This document shows, piece after piece, positions 45,974 through 57,804 of a stretch of DNA of 64,000 nt (position 1 is the stretch's first letter; every line of letters starts with the position of its first letter). The stretch is from Chytridium lagenaria (Eukaryota > Chytridiomycota > Chytridiomycetes > Chytridiales > Chytridiaceae): NCBI GenBank assembly GCA_025449115.1, contig JAHLKC010000025.1, positions 248,001 through 312,000 of the forward strand, written 5' to 3'. The translations under genes and the position numbers were made by a program. The notes under the pieces were generated by a model. It had not been told where the DNA came from, ran no database searches, and saw nothing but the letters and a program-made list of their open reading frames with translations.

Positions 45974-47624
45974 ATGTATTCGCTTACAACATTACAACTA
46001 GTAGCCTTGACATTGGCATCAACCGGCGTATCCGCATCCATCCTCTTTCCTTCGGTCCCACCTTTATTGTCTTCTTCAGGTGATTTGAAAGAGGCGGCTC
46101 AAGTTGCCGCCGGGAACCTCCCAACTTGCATTAGACAATGTTTGGCCTGGATCGTTCCTTCTTTGCTCAAAGGCGATTTGACAAGCGATGCGGCCATAAA
46201 CGATATATTGTTCTTTTACGACTCAGGTTGTGATTTAATGCCAGATTGCGATCCTTAAGATTCATTTATTTGCTAACTCGTTCTTTTCAGGATCACAAAA
46301 TGATTGAAATGTGTTCCTTTGCCAGTTGCGGATTTGAGGAATTGCGGGTCTCCAAAGTAGCACGTATGGCAATTATTGGATACTGTGAAGCGTCACCAGA
46401 AGAGGTGTGCACATAACCTCTGTTTTTTTTTTGTCACTGATCATAGTTCAGTCATGGTTTTCTTTGCCAAAAGGAATGTCGCTTTCAGGAGGCAGTTACG
46501 GAGGCCATTTAAGCCATATCCAATATCTTCAACAAAAAGTTGACACGTCCCCGAAATGTGCCCGCAAATGTATCGAAGCTTTCCCAGGGTTTTCCCATCC
46601 TGTCACCAAAAACGTTGTCTCAACTGTCTGTAGCTCTTCGACTAGTGTGAGTATATGTCTCGTATTCCGTTATTCCACACAACACATTGACGCCACTAAC
46701 GATTGCCTCCTATCTTCTTTAATCTATTTATTTAGGACAAGAATACCTTTTCCACCTGTATTATGCAAAGCTGCCATGGCTATTTCAGTGCAGACAGGGC
46801 AAATGCTTTCCTGACAGAATTTTGTGCTTCCCCCGAACCGATTTTTGCAGCCGGACTTATACAAGCTGCGGCTGATGATGGACCTATAATGGTAACTAAT
46901 TGTATACTCATAACGTTGTTTCTGTTATTTCACCGTCTTAGCATTAATTTCGTTATTACAACATCAATTTAACTAACACTCAATGAACGAAAATGATAAA
47001 ATTCAAAAGGATGCGCCGCCATCCTTACCTTCGGAGCCCTCTGAGCCCTCTGATCCAAACCCAACAAATGTCCCACCCCCGTCGGACCCCCAGCCTTCAC
47101 CGCCAGTTCCGACGGTCGAACCTTCCAGTCCTGGAACTGAACCTCCTCAAGAACCCTACGCCCCTCTGAAACCACACCAGCTCCTCAGCCATCGGAACCT
47201 CCAGCTTCCTCCCCGGCTTCCTATTCCACAACCACCTCCCGAAACTTCTGCTGAACCTTCTCCACAGCCTCCTCCTCCATCTACCTCTTCGCCCTTGCCG
47301 TCTCCAACTGAATCTCCATCTCCCTCTACGACGCAGTCGGAAATCTTGAGTACCTCTTCAGCTTCAGCTTCACCTACTTCGTCATCGACTATAACGACAA
47401 CCTCGTTTTTAGCTACCACCACTGCACCTCTGTTTACCACCACCTCCTCCAGAGCCACTGCAGGGGTTCCGCCTGCCGCAGGAAATGGCGGTGGTTCAGG
47501 AACTGGGCCCGGTTTAAAAACAATCTCTGAGGTTAGCCCTAACGGCTCAGTAAGAAAAGTTGGGGACGTTGAGCGGATGACGTTTTTAACGGTTGGAGTT
47601 GTTGCGTTTGCATTATTTTTATGA
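45974..47624 (+). CDS. GPI-anchored protein with two CFEM-like cysteine modules
   Basis: Signal peptide MYSLTTLQLVALTLASTGVS. Module A: NLPTCIRQCLAWIVPSLL, YDSGCDLMPDC, then IEMCSFASCGFEEL and IIGYCEAS. Module B: DTSPKCARKCIEAFPGF, VVSTVCSSST, FSTCIMQSCHGYFS and FLTEFCAS. Both show C-x3-C near the start, a mid-pair and a late C, as in CFEM-type domains, though the exact eight-Cys CFEM spacing is not met. A long Pro/Ser/Thr region (EPSEPSDPNPTNVPPPS) precedes a C-terminal hydrophobic end MTFLTVGVVAFALFL, a GPI-anchor signal. Introns lie near 46223-46290, 46405-46490, 46647-46736 and 46891-46980; the first lacks a clean GT donor. Known CFEM proteins sit in the fungal wall and can bind haem. That function is only suggested here. 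Confidence 0.6.
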
Positions 47625-49356
47625 AGTTTCTTATCGCACACTTTCTGCGAAATCTTTCCTTGAGATCATCTTTGTTTCATATTAGGTTTCAATTTCTTTC
47701 ATCCATTTATGCCGTCTCTTCTTTTGCATATGTGTCATAACTATGGTCCTTTTTCTTTCCACATATTTCGTTTCATTCCTTTCTCTCACACATATTTCGT
47801 TTCTTTCCTTTGTGCCATAAGTTTTTGAAAATACGCCTTCGATCTTTTGTAAAACTCACAAATAAAGAACCTGTCAAGTCATATATTCGAGTTAATTTCG
47901 AAGTGCTACTGTAAACTTGTAAATTGCCGGCTGTCTATGCTGTAGCTATATCTAAGAGATATCTTTCTGGCACGATACATGTTTGAAGGAGAAGGATGGT
48001 AGACATAGGCTAACTTGTTCTACTGGTATTACATTTATTGAGGGAAAACTTATATATGAGATTGTTTTCTAAGACAAAACCGCATCACACTTCTTTAAAT
48101 ATTGCAGAAAGAAGGATGAACAGAACACGTCCTTGAAATAAATATCATAGTTCGAGTGACGTAGAGCCGGAGCGTACTGTAAAGCTAATAAACGGGTAAA
48201 GAGCATCAAAGAAAGGGTCTTGCCATACTTACCTTGGGTACATCGAGGAAGGGAGAGACATGTATTTGGAGCGCCGTGAAGCTACAGACCCAACTCACCC
48301 GACCAAGAATAGGGCCAGGGCATTGGGCACGTAACTTCACAGCACTCCAAAGAGATGTCCTTCCCTCATCTACAGGTAAAGTGCTTTGCTAACGATTATA
48401 AACCGGTTGCGACAATGTTGCTGTTAATGGTAAACCATTTTACATCGGAAATGATCTATTTCTTATGTAAGCGTCTCGATTTGGTAGCGACGTGAAGAGG
48501 GGTGGAAGTTGCTTTATATATAAGGACCAGGGGTGGAGAGCGTTATACGACCCTACAGGTGGCGCGTGGTTGCGCCTCCAAACAAAAAATCCATCATTTG
48601 ATTAATTATAAACCTGCAGCCGAAACGGATATATGGCAAACCCACATATATATTTGGTATCTAAGGGTCCCGAAAAAATGTGGCATCGCCGGACCTTACT
48701 CCTCGAAAGTTATTTTAATTAACTTATATTGATTTTAAAATCAGTTTGCATTCAGCGTGCCTCACGTCTCCCATGAACTTTTCACTATTGGCCAATTCTC
48801 TCTTCAAAAAAAGAGTTCTAGATGCTGTGGATGCGGTTGACTTTCTCGCGATCTTATAATGAAAAAAGGGGGTCCGAAGACCCCGTTAACGGCAGCCGCC
48901 ACAAAATCTACAAAGAACAGCTTTGAAGCGTGATTGGCTCCGCAATCTTAGGCGATCACCTGCAGATTCGAAAGTCGTTGTTTGCACTTCACAACGGAAC
49001 GGTTCGTGTCCAGCTCCAAACGCTGGTAAAGTTACCGCCATCCCAAGCATGCAAAAGAACGAGTGGTTGTTATGTTTATGACCACGATAGACATATTGGG
49101 AACAATGGGTGTGGGTACACGGCGCAATTGTAAATCACTCCGCCTTTCTAGAGCGTGATTGCTGCTTGAAATCATACGGAAACAACCCAAGGTAGTCAGT
49201 TGCCCTTGCATCTGTTGCCCTTGTAAGGCTCTTCCAACGCACGACTGGAGTGAAGAGCCGCGAAGCCGGCGCAACTGTCTTCTTTCCTGCGCGAAGACAC
49301 CTTCAGGGGTCGCAACGGGCTGTATAGTTTACGCGTGAACGTTCGACAAAGGTCTG
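47625..49356. other. Intergenic region containing a long foldback and a GC hairpin
   Basis: No gene supported over about 1.7 kb. It contains the 155-nt imperfect inverted repeat at 48229-48383 and a GGCGC-GTGGTT-GCGCC hairpin at 48561-48576. ORFs at 48502-48732 and 48930-49133 have no recognisable features. Confidence 0.5.
48229..48383. repeat. Imperfect inverted repeat able to form a long hairpin
   Basis: The left arm (about 48229-48290: ACTTACCT, GAGGAAGGGAGAGACATG, TTTGGAGCGCCGTGAAGCTA) pairs with the right arm (about 48335-48383: GTAACTTCACAGCACTCCAA, GATGTCCTTCCCTCATC, AGGTAAAGT). About 45-50 pairs form around a loop of roughly 45 nt. In the inner 15 pairs the only mismatches are three C-A pairs, two of them at CpG sites. 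Confidence 0.7.
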
Positions 49357-52300
49357 ATGTTTAGTGGGAAAGCGTCGGTCACCGGCGCCGGCTCTTCACA
49401 AGTATCAAACCCTAGACAGTTACCTTCCGGTGGTCCTCCAGCGAGTCATGATGAATCCAAAGCCCCTCCTTCAACATCAACAACACCACGAACAATGCCT
49501 CCCTTTTCACCAAACCATCGGAGAACCACCTCAGCCCCTGCAAACTCACCGTCTGTGCTTGTTCAAAACCTAGGCTCGGGAAAGGCAAGTGCGACCCCCG
49601 TCTCTGGTTCCTCTGGAAGCTCCACCGTTCAGCAGAGTGCGAAAGTTTCAGGCCGGCAACGGCGAACGACAGCAAACAGCTACCGTGTAACGCCTTCCAT
49701 AGAACCGAAGGACGTAAGTGGAGAGAAAATCAGCGGAAGATCTAGTGGGTCTTCACTCAAAATATCGACACCCGTTATTCAAGTTCACTCAGGATCCCAC
49801 GACAATGTGGCTGATCCGGCGTCAAAGACAGAGAAGGCCTTAATCAGCCCCACGACGGAACATGGTGAATCCCCGCAGCATCCCACAGGACTTCCAATGG
49901 GCTTCCCAGACGATGATAAATATTGGGAAGAAGCTCAACGGAGAAAGTCTCAAGTGCCATTAGCCGATGTGATGCCGCAAGAAGGCGCGGTCCGACCAAA
50001 TTCTGGACTATTCTCCCGGCTCCGTAAAACTTCAACCGCCTCAGCCATCGGGACCCATGTCAACGGAAAGGAGGACGTGCAGGTTAAGATGGAGACTTCA
50101 ACTCTTCCAAGATCACAAAAAGGATCTAGCGCTCGAGCCTCTACAGCAACGCAATCTTCAGTACACTCAAACGAGTCCCCCACTTCTCAAAATCACCACA
50201 CAAAGAGAAAGATACACCTATTACCGCATAAGTCTCAAAAGACTGAGTCGCCTTTAAAGGATGAAGAGGAGACCATTGATATAAGAAAGCTTCAAGAACT
50301 CGCCCTCAGACTAGAAGCTGGAATTCCCATAACTAAACCTGTGCACATGGAATTCCTAGCACACATCCTCCGACTCATTGAAAAGAAAGAGTTGCGATTT
50401 TACGAAGGAAAGCAAGAGCACATGGATTGCGGTTTGGAGCGGGCAACCGTCCTTCGAAAAATTCCAGCAGGCACTACAGACAAGACTCTCTTTCCTACAC
50501 CCCCCGAACCCCCCACCAAACAGAACTCTCCTTTGGCGCTTCAGATTGCGTCCATGGTTCCAGCAGAATTACTCTTCCAAATGTCACCAAGCAACGGGAC
50601 CCCGCACAGTTTCAGCAGATCATCATCGGTTCAAAAGGGTCGGAGACATTCATACTATGATCCCCCTACAACTCCTGGCGGTTCATCTCTTTCAGCGATG
50701 GGGAGCATTCATGATGATAAGAGTCGACGAAGCTCAACCAGTGATCACTATGCCGAGACATCACCTGTGCAATACAACATTCCGACAGCCCCGATACCTG
50801 AAATATGTGAAGATTCGGCGGCGACATCGGACATAAGCCTACCATATCCTATCCCGTCGGATTCGGCCTCCACGAGTACTCACTCAACCCAAAGCCATTC
50901 CTCTCTTAGCACCATCCGTCTTGATGCTGTTGATAATTCATTTGCCGCTAAAGCTGTGCCGCCTGTTTATTTACCGTCGAAGCTTAATAACGTGTTTGCA
51001 TCGACGTCTCCGAGTGGTGAATTCGAGGATTGCACAATGACTGCAACAGGCTCATCTTTAAAGAGATTACTGCCTAGGACCACAGGGACTGTGCCTGTTT
51101 TCGTTTACGATGAGGCAGAGGTATGCCATTTCTTCAACCTGTCGCCAGAAAAAACCGTCCACGAAGTTCTCTTGGAGACATTGAAAGGTTCAATGGCGGA
51201 AAAATATTGGAACAGATATAGGATGATTTTTGTAGACAAAAGATCTGGTGAGAACTATTGATTTTACACACTTTAAAGCGTTATGGGGTCTTGATATTAT
51301 ATCTTTTAACGTTATTTATGCTAATCTTTTCGGAAGGCCACGTATCGGAAAAGATGGCGTACCCTAATACCCCGCTCGATTTTTTCCTTTTGGACCCTGA
51401 AATGAAAGAGGGTAAACTTGAAGAAGGCGCATCTTGCGCACCCCTCACGTTCCGGATGCGAAGACGCAGCACTGAAAAGTTTCGCATCGTTGTTAAAGTG
51501 GAGGGGAAGGGAAGTCGTAGCGTCGTGCTAGATGTTTACACAACCGCCGGCGACGTTGAGAAAATAATGCATGTCATGGAGGGTATCAGTGATGAAGATA
51601 CGGATGACTGGGGCATCTTTAAAGAATGTAAGCCTACGACAATGGATATACACACTAAAGTAACCTAGATGCCCCTAAGTTTGGTCTTCAAAAAATCCTT
51701 GATAAAGGAAAAGATGCGAAGGAGCACAGCAAGCAACCAAAGTACTATCTTCTAACACCCAGCACCGTCATTGATCCATGGGATACCACTAAACTCTTTT
51801 TACGGCGAAAATCGAACGCCAGACGAAAGAGTTCTGGAAAGGTTCAAGTCATCCTTGGGATTGATTCTGAAAAAGAATACCGTAAGATTGTGGTTCAAGC
51901 GAGACAGTCCATGGTTGAAGGGAAATTCCCTCGAAAGTTGAGCGAAGATTTGCAGAAAAGTCAATCTACTGGAAGTTTGACGACGATCATCAGAGGTTCT
52001 GATCCTACTGAGACTATTTTCAGACCTCAGTCTTCAGGGGAACTGTTCAAGGGTTCGAGAGATGTGGTGAGCAGGGACTCCAAATCTTTGACCAAGAGAG
52101 GGTCTGAGGGAAATTTAAGTACGAAGGGGAAAAGATCGTCGCGACAGAACAGTTTGAACGAGAAAGAGATCGCGGATCAACATCGTCGGAGGAATTCAAT
52201 GGATTCTAGCTTTTCGCGGTGGCAACATCACTTTCGGATGAAATCGTCTTCAATGGAAAAGGATATTGGTTGTCTTGATTCGCCCAGCTTGACTTCGCTA

Positions 52301-55300
52301 AGGACGCAGTCAACATGTAAATCGAACGCAGTGTGTCGGGCAGAGGTGCGTATCGAAAATGAAAAACATTCTCTAATCATATATAGTCAAAATCTAAGAA
52401 GATAGCCACATTCTTTGGCGTCCAAGACAAAAAAGAAGAGCTAACAAAAATCAAATCAATACTGGATTCAAACAAATCGGCGGATGCCCGGGTAAACTAC
52501 CGAGTCTCAAACCCCTTCCCTAAAACTAATGTTGTAAAAGATATCTTTCTCGCTGAAACCCACGTTCCTTGCAAGATTCTTTTTTGCAAATCTCACTTAC
52601 TCTTCGTTGAATCTTCCTATTGATATCGTTGCGAGTAATGTGGTACCAGAGTTGTTGACAAATTAGGGTCAGCGATGCGCACGCTAATTATGCTATATTT
52701 GAGTATGATCAAGAAAGTCATGGTGAGTTTTTATTTATTTTCATATCTTCTCTTGAGGCTCTTGGCCCCTCCTACATTTTTTCAGTTCAAGATCTTTGCA
52801 GCCTTATGTTCATGACTTACATGATTGAGCCCTTCCTTCACTTGTTTGCGTTTGTTTCATTCCATTGAGGGGTTTTCTGCACTTACGTCGCTTTCCCTTC
52901 TATTTCAATTGCGGAATATTTATTACAAATCGACGATATTGAACCTCTTATTTTCTATCAGTCGAAAGGGAAATCGCCGATACCGAACGAATCTACGACC
53001 TCATGATCTCCTGGTCAAAATCCGAAACCTTTCTCTTCAAACGCAAAAACGCTTCCCGCAATCTCCTCCGCAGCCGCAGCACCCGCAAAGATCTTTCCCA
53101 AACTCAATTACCCCCATCCTCAACCTCTGCACTCGATCTTGGCTCCGATGAAGGCTTGTCGGATCACGCCGTGCACGGAACCGGGTCACGAAACTCGCGG
53201 GATTCTTTGGGATTGAGGAAGCGAATGATGAGGGGGATGCGGGGGAGTTGGGGGATGCTGGGAAAATGGGGTCGCAGGCTACTATTGCTTTACCGTCATC
53301 GACGTCCAATGCGAAGGGGTGGGCGAAGAAGGGGAAGGGTAAGAAGACTGCGGTGACTACCTCTGAGACGCCGTCGGATACGGGGGCGGCGAGTATGGAT
53401 GAATTGTTGAGGCTTTTAAATATTATTGAGAAACGAGGATCAGTTTTAGAAGGGCTTGTGAGTCGTAATGTAAGTTGAGGCCCAATCTTTTCTACTCCAT
53501 TCTTTACGTCACTCTGCGATTTTATTAGTATTCTTTAATAGACTAATTCCATTTGTTATTCTTGCTGTTGCTTTTGAACGGCATCTCTAACATTCCACTT
53601 ACTATTAATTTGGCCACGGGAATCATCTAGAACTCTCTTACGTTGTCATCAAAAGAAGGCTGGCTTTCTTTCCACGACGGCACCACATGGTCTCCAGCAT
53701 GGTGCTACATCCGCAACGCCAAATTCCACGTCCATCTCGGCAACGACCAAGATTCCACAAACCCATCTCCTCTTCTTCCCACCAAAAATTACTCACTCTC
53801 ACCGTCCCCTCCGACGATCACCAAACCCGCTCAACACCATGGACAACGCGTCTTGAAGAAGGTATTGGAAACCGACTCATCAAAGTCCACACCATCTCCC
53901 TCATCGACGATTCCATCAGTGTGTCTAGCGTCGTTGACTCCCATCCCGCTGTTGTGGATGGGATGCAGAGTGGGATTGTGGACCCTGGATGTGCGTTGGC
54001 GATACGGATTGGGAGCAGACGATGATGTTGGCGGCGTTTAGTAGTGAGGAGGCGAGGGGGTGGGTCGATCGGATTCGGGAGGTGAGGGTGCAGCTTTCGA
54101 TAAGGATGTCAAAGATGGGTGAGAGGAGTGAGAGGAGGGAGGTTGTAGAGGGGGAGAGGGAGGTGGTGGAAGGGGAGAGGGAGGTTGTGGCTGATGAACA
54201 TGATGAAGAGGAAGATGAGAACAGGAATGTTGCTATGTCTATGATTGATTTTGAGATCCATAAGGTGCTCGGACAAGGAAAATATGGAACAGTGAGTTAT
54301 GGTCATCTCTATTTGCACATTTCTCTTTTCTTTCAGCTTTAATGGCTTCAACCCGGGAAGAAAGGAAAAATAGGATTTCATACTTACATACGCTCAGGTC
54401 TTTTTATGCAGCCAAAAATCTACAGGAAGCGTTTACGCCGTCAAAATGATCTCCAAGCCCCCTCCCACCTCCCGTCTCACCGTCCTCCACGAAACCGAAA
54501 TCCTCCGCGCCCTCCAACCCCACCCCTTTATAGTGCGTCTCCACGCCGCCTTTGAATCCCCCACACACCTCTACATGGCGATGGATTATGTGAGCGGTGG
54601 GGGAGCTCTATTTCCATGTTGCCAATTTCGGAAGGTTTGATGAACCCCGGGTTCGATTCTACGCGAGGGAGGTGATGATGTCTTTGGAGTATTTGCATGG
54701 GAGGGGGTTTGTGTATCGGGATTTGAAGTTGGAGAATGTGTTGTTGAGTAGGGATGGACATGTGAGGATTGCGGATTTTTGGGTTGAGTAGAAAGAGTGG
54801 AGGATGGGGATGGTGATGCGGAGGAGATATTGGGGACATTGGAGTATCTGGTAAGCACATTTTAGTGAAGTTTTACCCTGTTAAGCATCCCGGCAAACTT
54901 CTTTGTCTTTATATGCTGAATCCTTATCGTACGTCACACGGCTTCACTAAGGGTTTCAATATAACCTCCCTTTCTTTTTTAAATCCACTGACGAAATTAT
55001 TCTTTTGTTTTTATACACTAGGCTCCCGAAGTCCTCCTCATAATGGGACTTCCTTCGCCTCCGACTGGTGGGCCTTTGGCATCATCCTCCACGAAATGCT
55101 CTTCGCCCTCCACCCCTTCCACGACGACGACCCCGCAACCATCATCACCAACATCCACACCAAACCCCTCCTTCTCCCACCCCCACAACTCTCCCACATC
55201 ACCTTCTCCCCATCATCCCTCGACCTCCTCCGAAACCTCCTCATCCGAGAGCCCGCTAAACGGCTGGGACCGGGGAAACGCGTCACAGGGGAAGGATCAG

Positions 55301-55440
55301 AGTTGAGGGATCATCCGTTTTTCTTGGTGGAGGAAACGACGGGACCGCCGTTTGTGCCAGAGGTGGATGATGATCTTGATGTTAGGTTTTTTGATGAGAT
55401 GTTTACGGATATGCCGGTACCTGAGGGGATGGTTGTGTGA
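49357..55440 (+). CDS. Large signalling protein: Ras-association-like domains, PH domain and C-terminal AGC kinase
   Basis: Exon 1 (49357-51247) is a Ser/Pro-rich leader with a conserved-looking helix [20 protein letters not shown] and a ubiquitin-fold start [20 protein letters not shown]. After an 89-nt intron (51248-51336) it completes as [20 protein letters not shown] and [10 protein letters not shown] second similar unit follows: [50 protein letters not shown]. Next comes a basic Ser-rich linker, then a PH domain ([20 protein letters not shown] to [19 protein letters not shown], 53646-54110). The kinase: [39 protein letters not shown] (G restored by one base), [34 protein letters not shown] and the AGC tail [28 protein letters not shown] and GTxEYLAPEVL are AGC signatures. 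No hydrophobic motif follows. Several frameshifts; two adjacent genes is the alternative. Confidence 0.7.
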
Positions 55441-55732
55441 GACGTGGGAATTGTTTTTGTGAGACTTTATTGATTTTACATATCTCTTTTATTATAACCA
55501 CGTACTATGTGGTAAACATATTATCAAATATACATATACAAGTTATTACCATTTTTCTACTCGCGTTACCAAAGTTTACATTTTAGCGGTCGAAAATTAA
55601 TTCGAAATCATTAAACCACCTCTCCGTCGTTCTGATTCGTCATCCCAATCAAACAATGCAGACACCGCGTCCTTATTTCCAGCGTGAACTTCCACCTATA
55701 CCATCTTCCTTAACCGTCGCCTCTTCCTCCAT

Positions 55733-57200
55733 CATGCACATCTCCCCCCTCCTCCTCTCCCTCCTCCTTCTCCCTACAACCTCCGCATCCCCCCTCTTCA
55801 CCGGCATAAAACCTTTTCTCCGTGCAAGAAAATTCTGCAGTTACATATCAACCCGCTGCAACATCACAAAGTACAACACCGCACCCATGTTTCCCGTATT
55901 AACCACAACTCAGTCCATGCACGTCACTCACACCTTGTAACGCCACACCAGCGCTGCAGAGACGATACAAGGAAAATTATTGTGATGTGGGGTTGTTTGC
56001 GGGGACGGGGGTTCAACCGCCTTTGGTGGGGAATATCACGGAGGATCAACGAATGTGTTGGGTAATTCGGTTCGTCCCCTTGTTAAAATTACTAACGTTG
56101 GTTTTTTGATTAGAACAACGGGATGACTCATATTGTGAAAGGGTGTGTGGTCGCTGCTGAGAGGATTGTGACGTCTGGGTCATATTGGGGGTCATATGAT
56201 AGTTTAGGATACTACGAAAAGAATCATTGCGAGAAGGTGTTTAGTGCTTTACCGATGGTTGGATTTGACACCGTTTTTTTTTTTCCCCTCTTTTTTTTGT
56301 TGTTTGCATTTTGTGTAGGTTTTAGGGGTTCCTGTACGGCATTTGTTGGCGTATTTCATGTATAAAAATGGAGCGAGGAAGGATGATGTGAAATGTGAGT
56401 TTGATCATATTTAGCGTTCTTTTTTTTTTTTTTTTTTTTTGGATGGTCTAATCAACTTTTCATGCTCACATGAATCTTTGCAAAGTCACGTCACCAACGC
56501 TTTACCATAACGTGACAACGTTGATCAAGGACCGGAATTGGTGTATTCAAACATCAAAGAGTTGTGGGATCATGTAATTTTCTATTATTTAGTCAAAGCT
56601 TACACCCCCACCAAGACCATGTGAAACCTGGGGAAGTTGTTGCAGCGACGACCGTATCCAAAGATGGTGGACGTTACGAAATTGCGATGCGATATGGACG
56701 TCCACTTACACTGAGATTCTGAATGGCATTCGGTTTTTGACGACAAAGTCTGCACAACAGCGGTGTTGGTTTCAAGTAAGGCTTGGGCTTATTTTTCTTT
56801 GGGCGTTGATTGTTTGTAGAAGGGCGTTGTGAGGAATGTTGCGGTGGATCATGAGGTTAGGGATTGTGTGGATGTGGCTTTGAAAATGGTGAGGGGGGAC
56901 CGAGGTATCGACCAAAGTCGGTGCAGGGGATGTATAGTGCGGTGAGGTGGTATGCGACGAGTTATCGGGGTGGGAATTGTGCAAAGGTATAAATATTTCT
57001 TATTGTTTGTTTTTTTTTTGTTTGCTTCTTTATGTAAAGCTATGACTCTTTTTTTTCGAGTCTTGATGTGACTCTTTTTTTTTCGGGTGTTAATCAGACT
57101 ATTTTATTTCCTTTATTTTCTCTATTACTGTGGTATTTTTTTGACGGTGTTTTCTTTTATGGGGGTTTAGGTGCTCGGGTTTACCGCTGAAAGTGTTTAA
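55733..57200 (+). CDS. Secreted cysteine-containing protein of unknown family, many short exons
   Basis: Signal peptide MHISPLLLSLLLLPTTSASP (start 55733; an in-frame upstream ATG at 55656 is less likely). Exons then read KFCSYISTRCNITKYN; CNATPALQRRYKENYCDVGL and NITEDQRMCW (about 55940-56061); NNGMTHIVKGCVVAAERIV with YYEKNHCEK (56114-56236); VLGVPVRHLLAYFMYKNGAR (56317-56396); TLIKDRNWCIQTSKSCGI (about 56515-56572); CETWGSCC and ILNGIRFLTTKSAQQRCWF (56621-56776); then EVRDCVDVALKMV and YSAVRWYATSYRGGNCAK (56855-56985). Introns are short with GT-AG ends. Blocks Cys-Trp followed after an intron by a short helix recur, suggesting internal duplication. I do not recognise the family. The 3' end near 57200 is unsure and two frame changes are needed. 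Confidence 0.5.
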
Positions 57201-57804
57201 GACACCGGAACGCTCAACTTGGATAAAGAGGTGTGTTTTATTTTGTCCCATGCATACAATAGACGCAATACATATCATCCGCTTTTCCGTTTTCACATGT
57301 TGACGATGGATTGCGATTGAACAGCCCAACTGTTATATCAAATTCATACAGAGAGGGAATAATCCATAATTAATAGAAGGGAAAGAATTCTTGGGGTACT
57401 TTGTTGCATAAGTGTTCAATTTTCATCTTTGTCACGGGTTATTGGAGTGGGACGGAATGCGCGACACGAGTCCGTTTGATAACAATTTGACTTTGATGTT
57501 GGAATGCCTTTGACACGTACAAGCGCGCGTGACGTTGAGGTGTCTCCCAATGCATAACCTTTCCTTTGAAAAGAGGTATGTATTATAAGCGCATGGGTGA
57601 CGTTGTTGTAGGGAGACGATTCTCCACTCACCCACCTATATAAAGGTGAAGCTACCCCTTTTCCAACAGCCCGATTCGCTCTAAAATTAAACAACGCGTT
57701 GCTCAGGAGCACTACATATCCACTCATTGACTCACTTGATTACTCATAAGAGTGAGTGAACAATACCCACGCTTCGTCTTTTTAATTTGTCTTTCGTTTT
57801 AAGT
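57201..57804. other. Intergenic region, promoter of the LEA-like gene
   Basis: About 600 bp without a supported gene. It contains a TATA box at 57637-57644 and repeats of GCGCGTGACGTTGAGG / GCATGGGTGACGTTG (about 57524 and 57590), each with a CRE-like TGACGT core. Confidence 0.5.
57637..57644 (+). promoter_or_regulatory. TATA box of the LEA-like gene
   Basis: TATATAAA lies 168 bases before the ATG at 57805. Two GTGACGTTG motifs lie 45-110 bases upstream of it and may be cAMP/stress response elements; this is an inference. Confidence 0.5.

Noticed and set aside
48229..48385. U1 snRNA candidate, because the segment begins with ATACTTACCT like the U1 5' end
   Set aside because: The segment folds into one long hairpin and the sequence pairing to ACTTACCT is present at the other end. 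U1 stem-loops, U1A loop and Sm site are not convincing.
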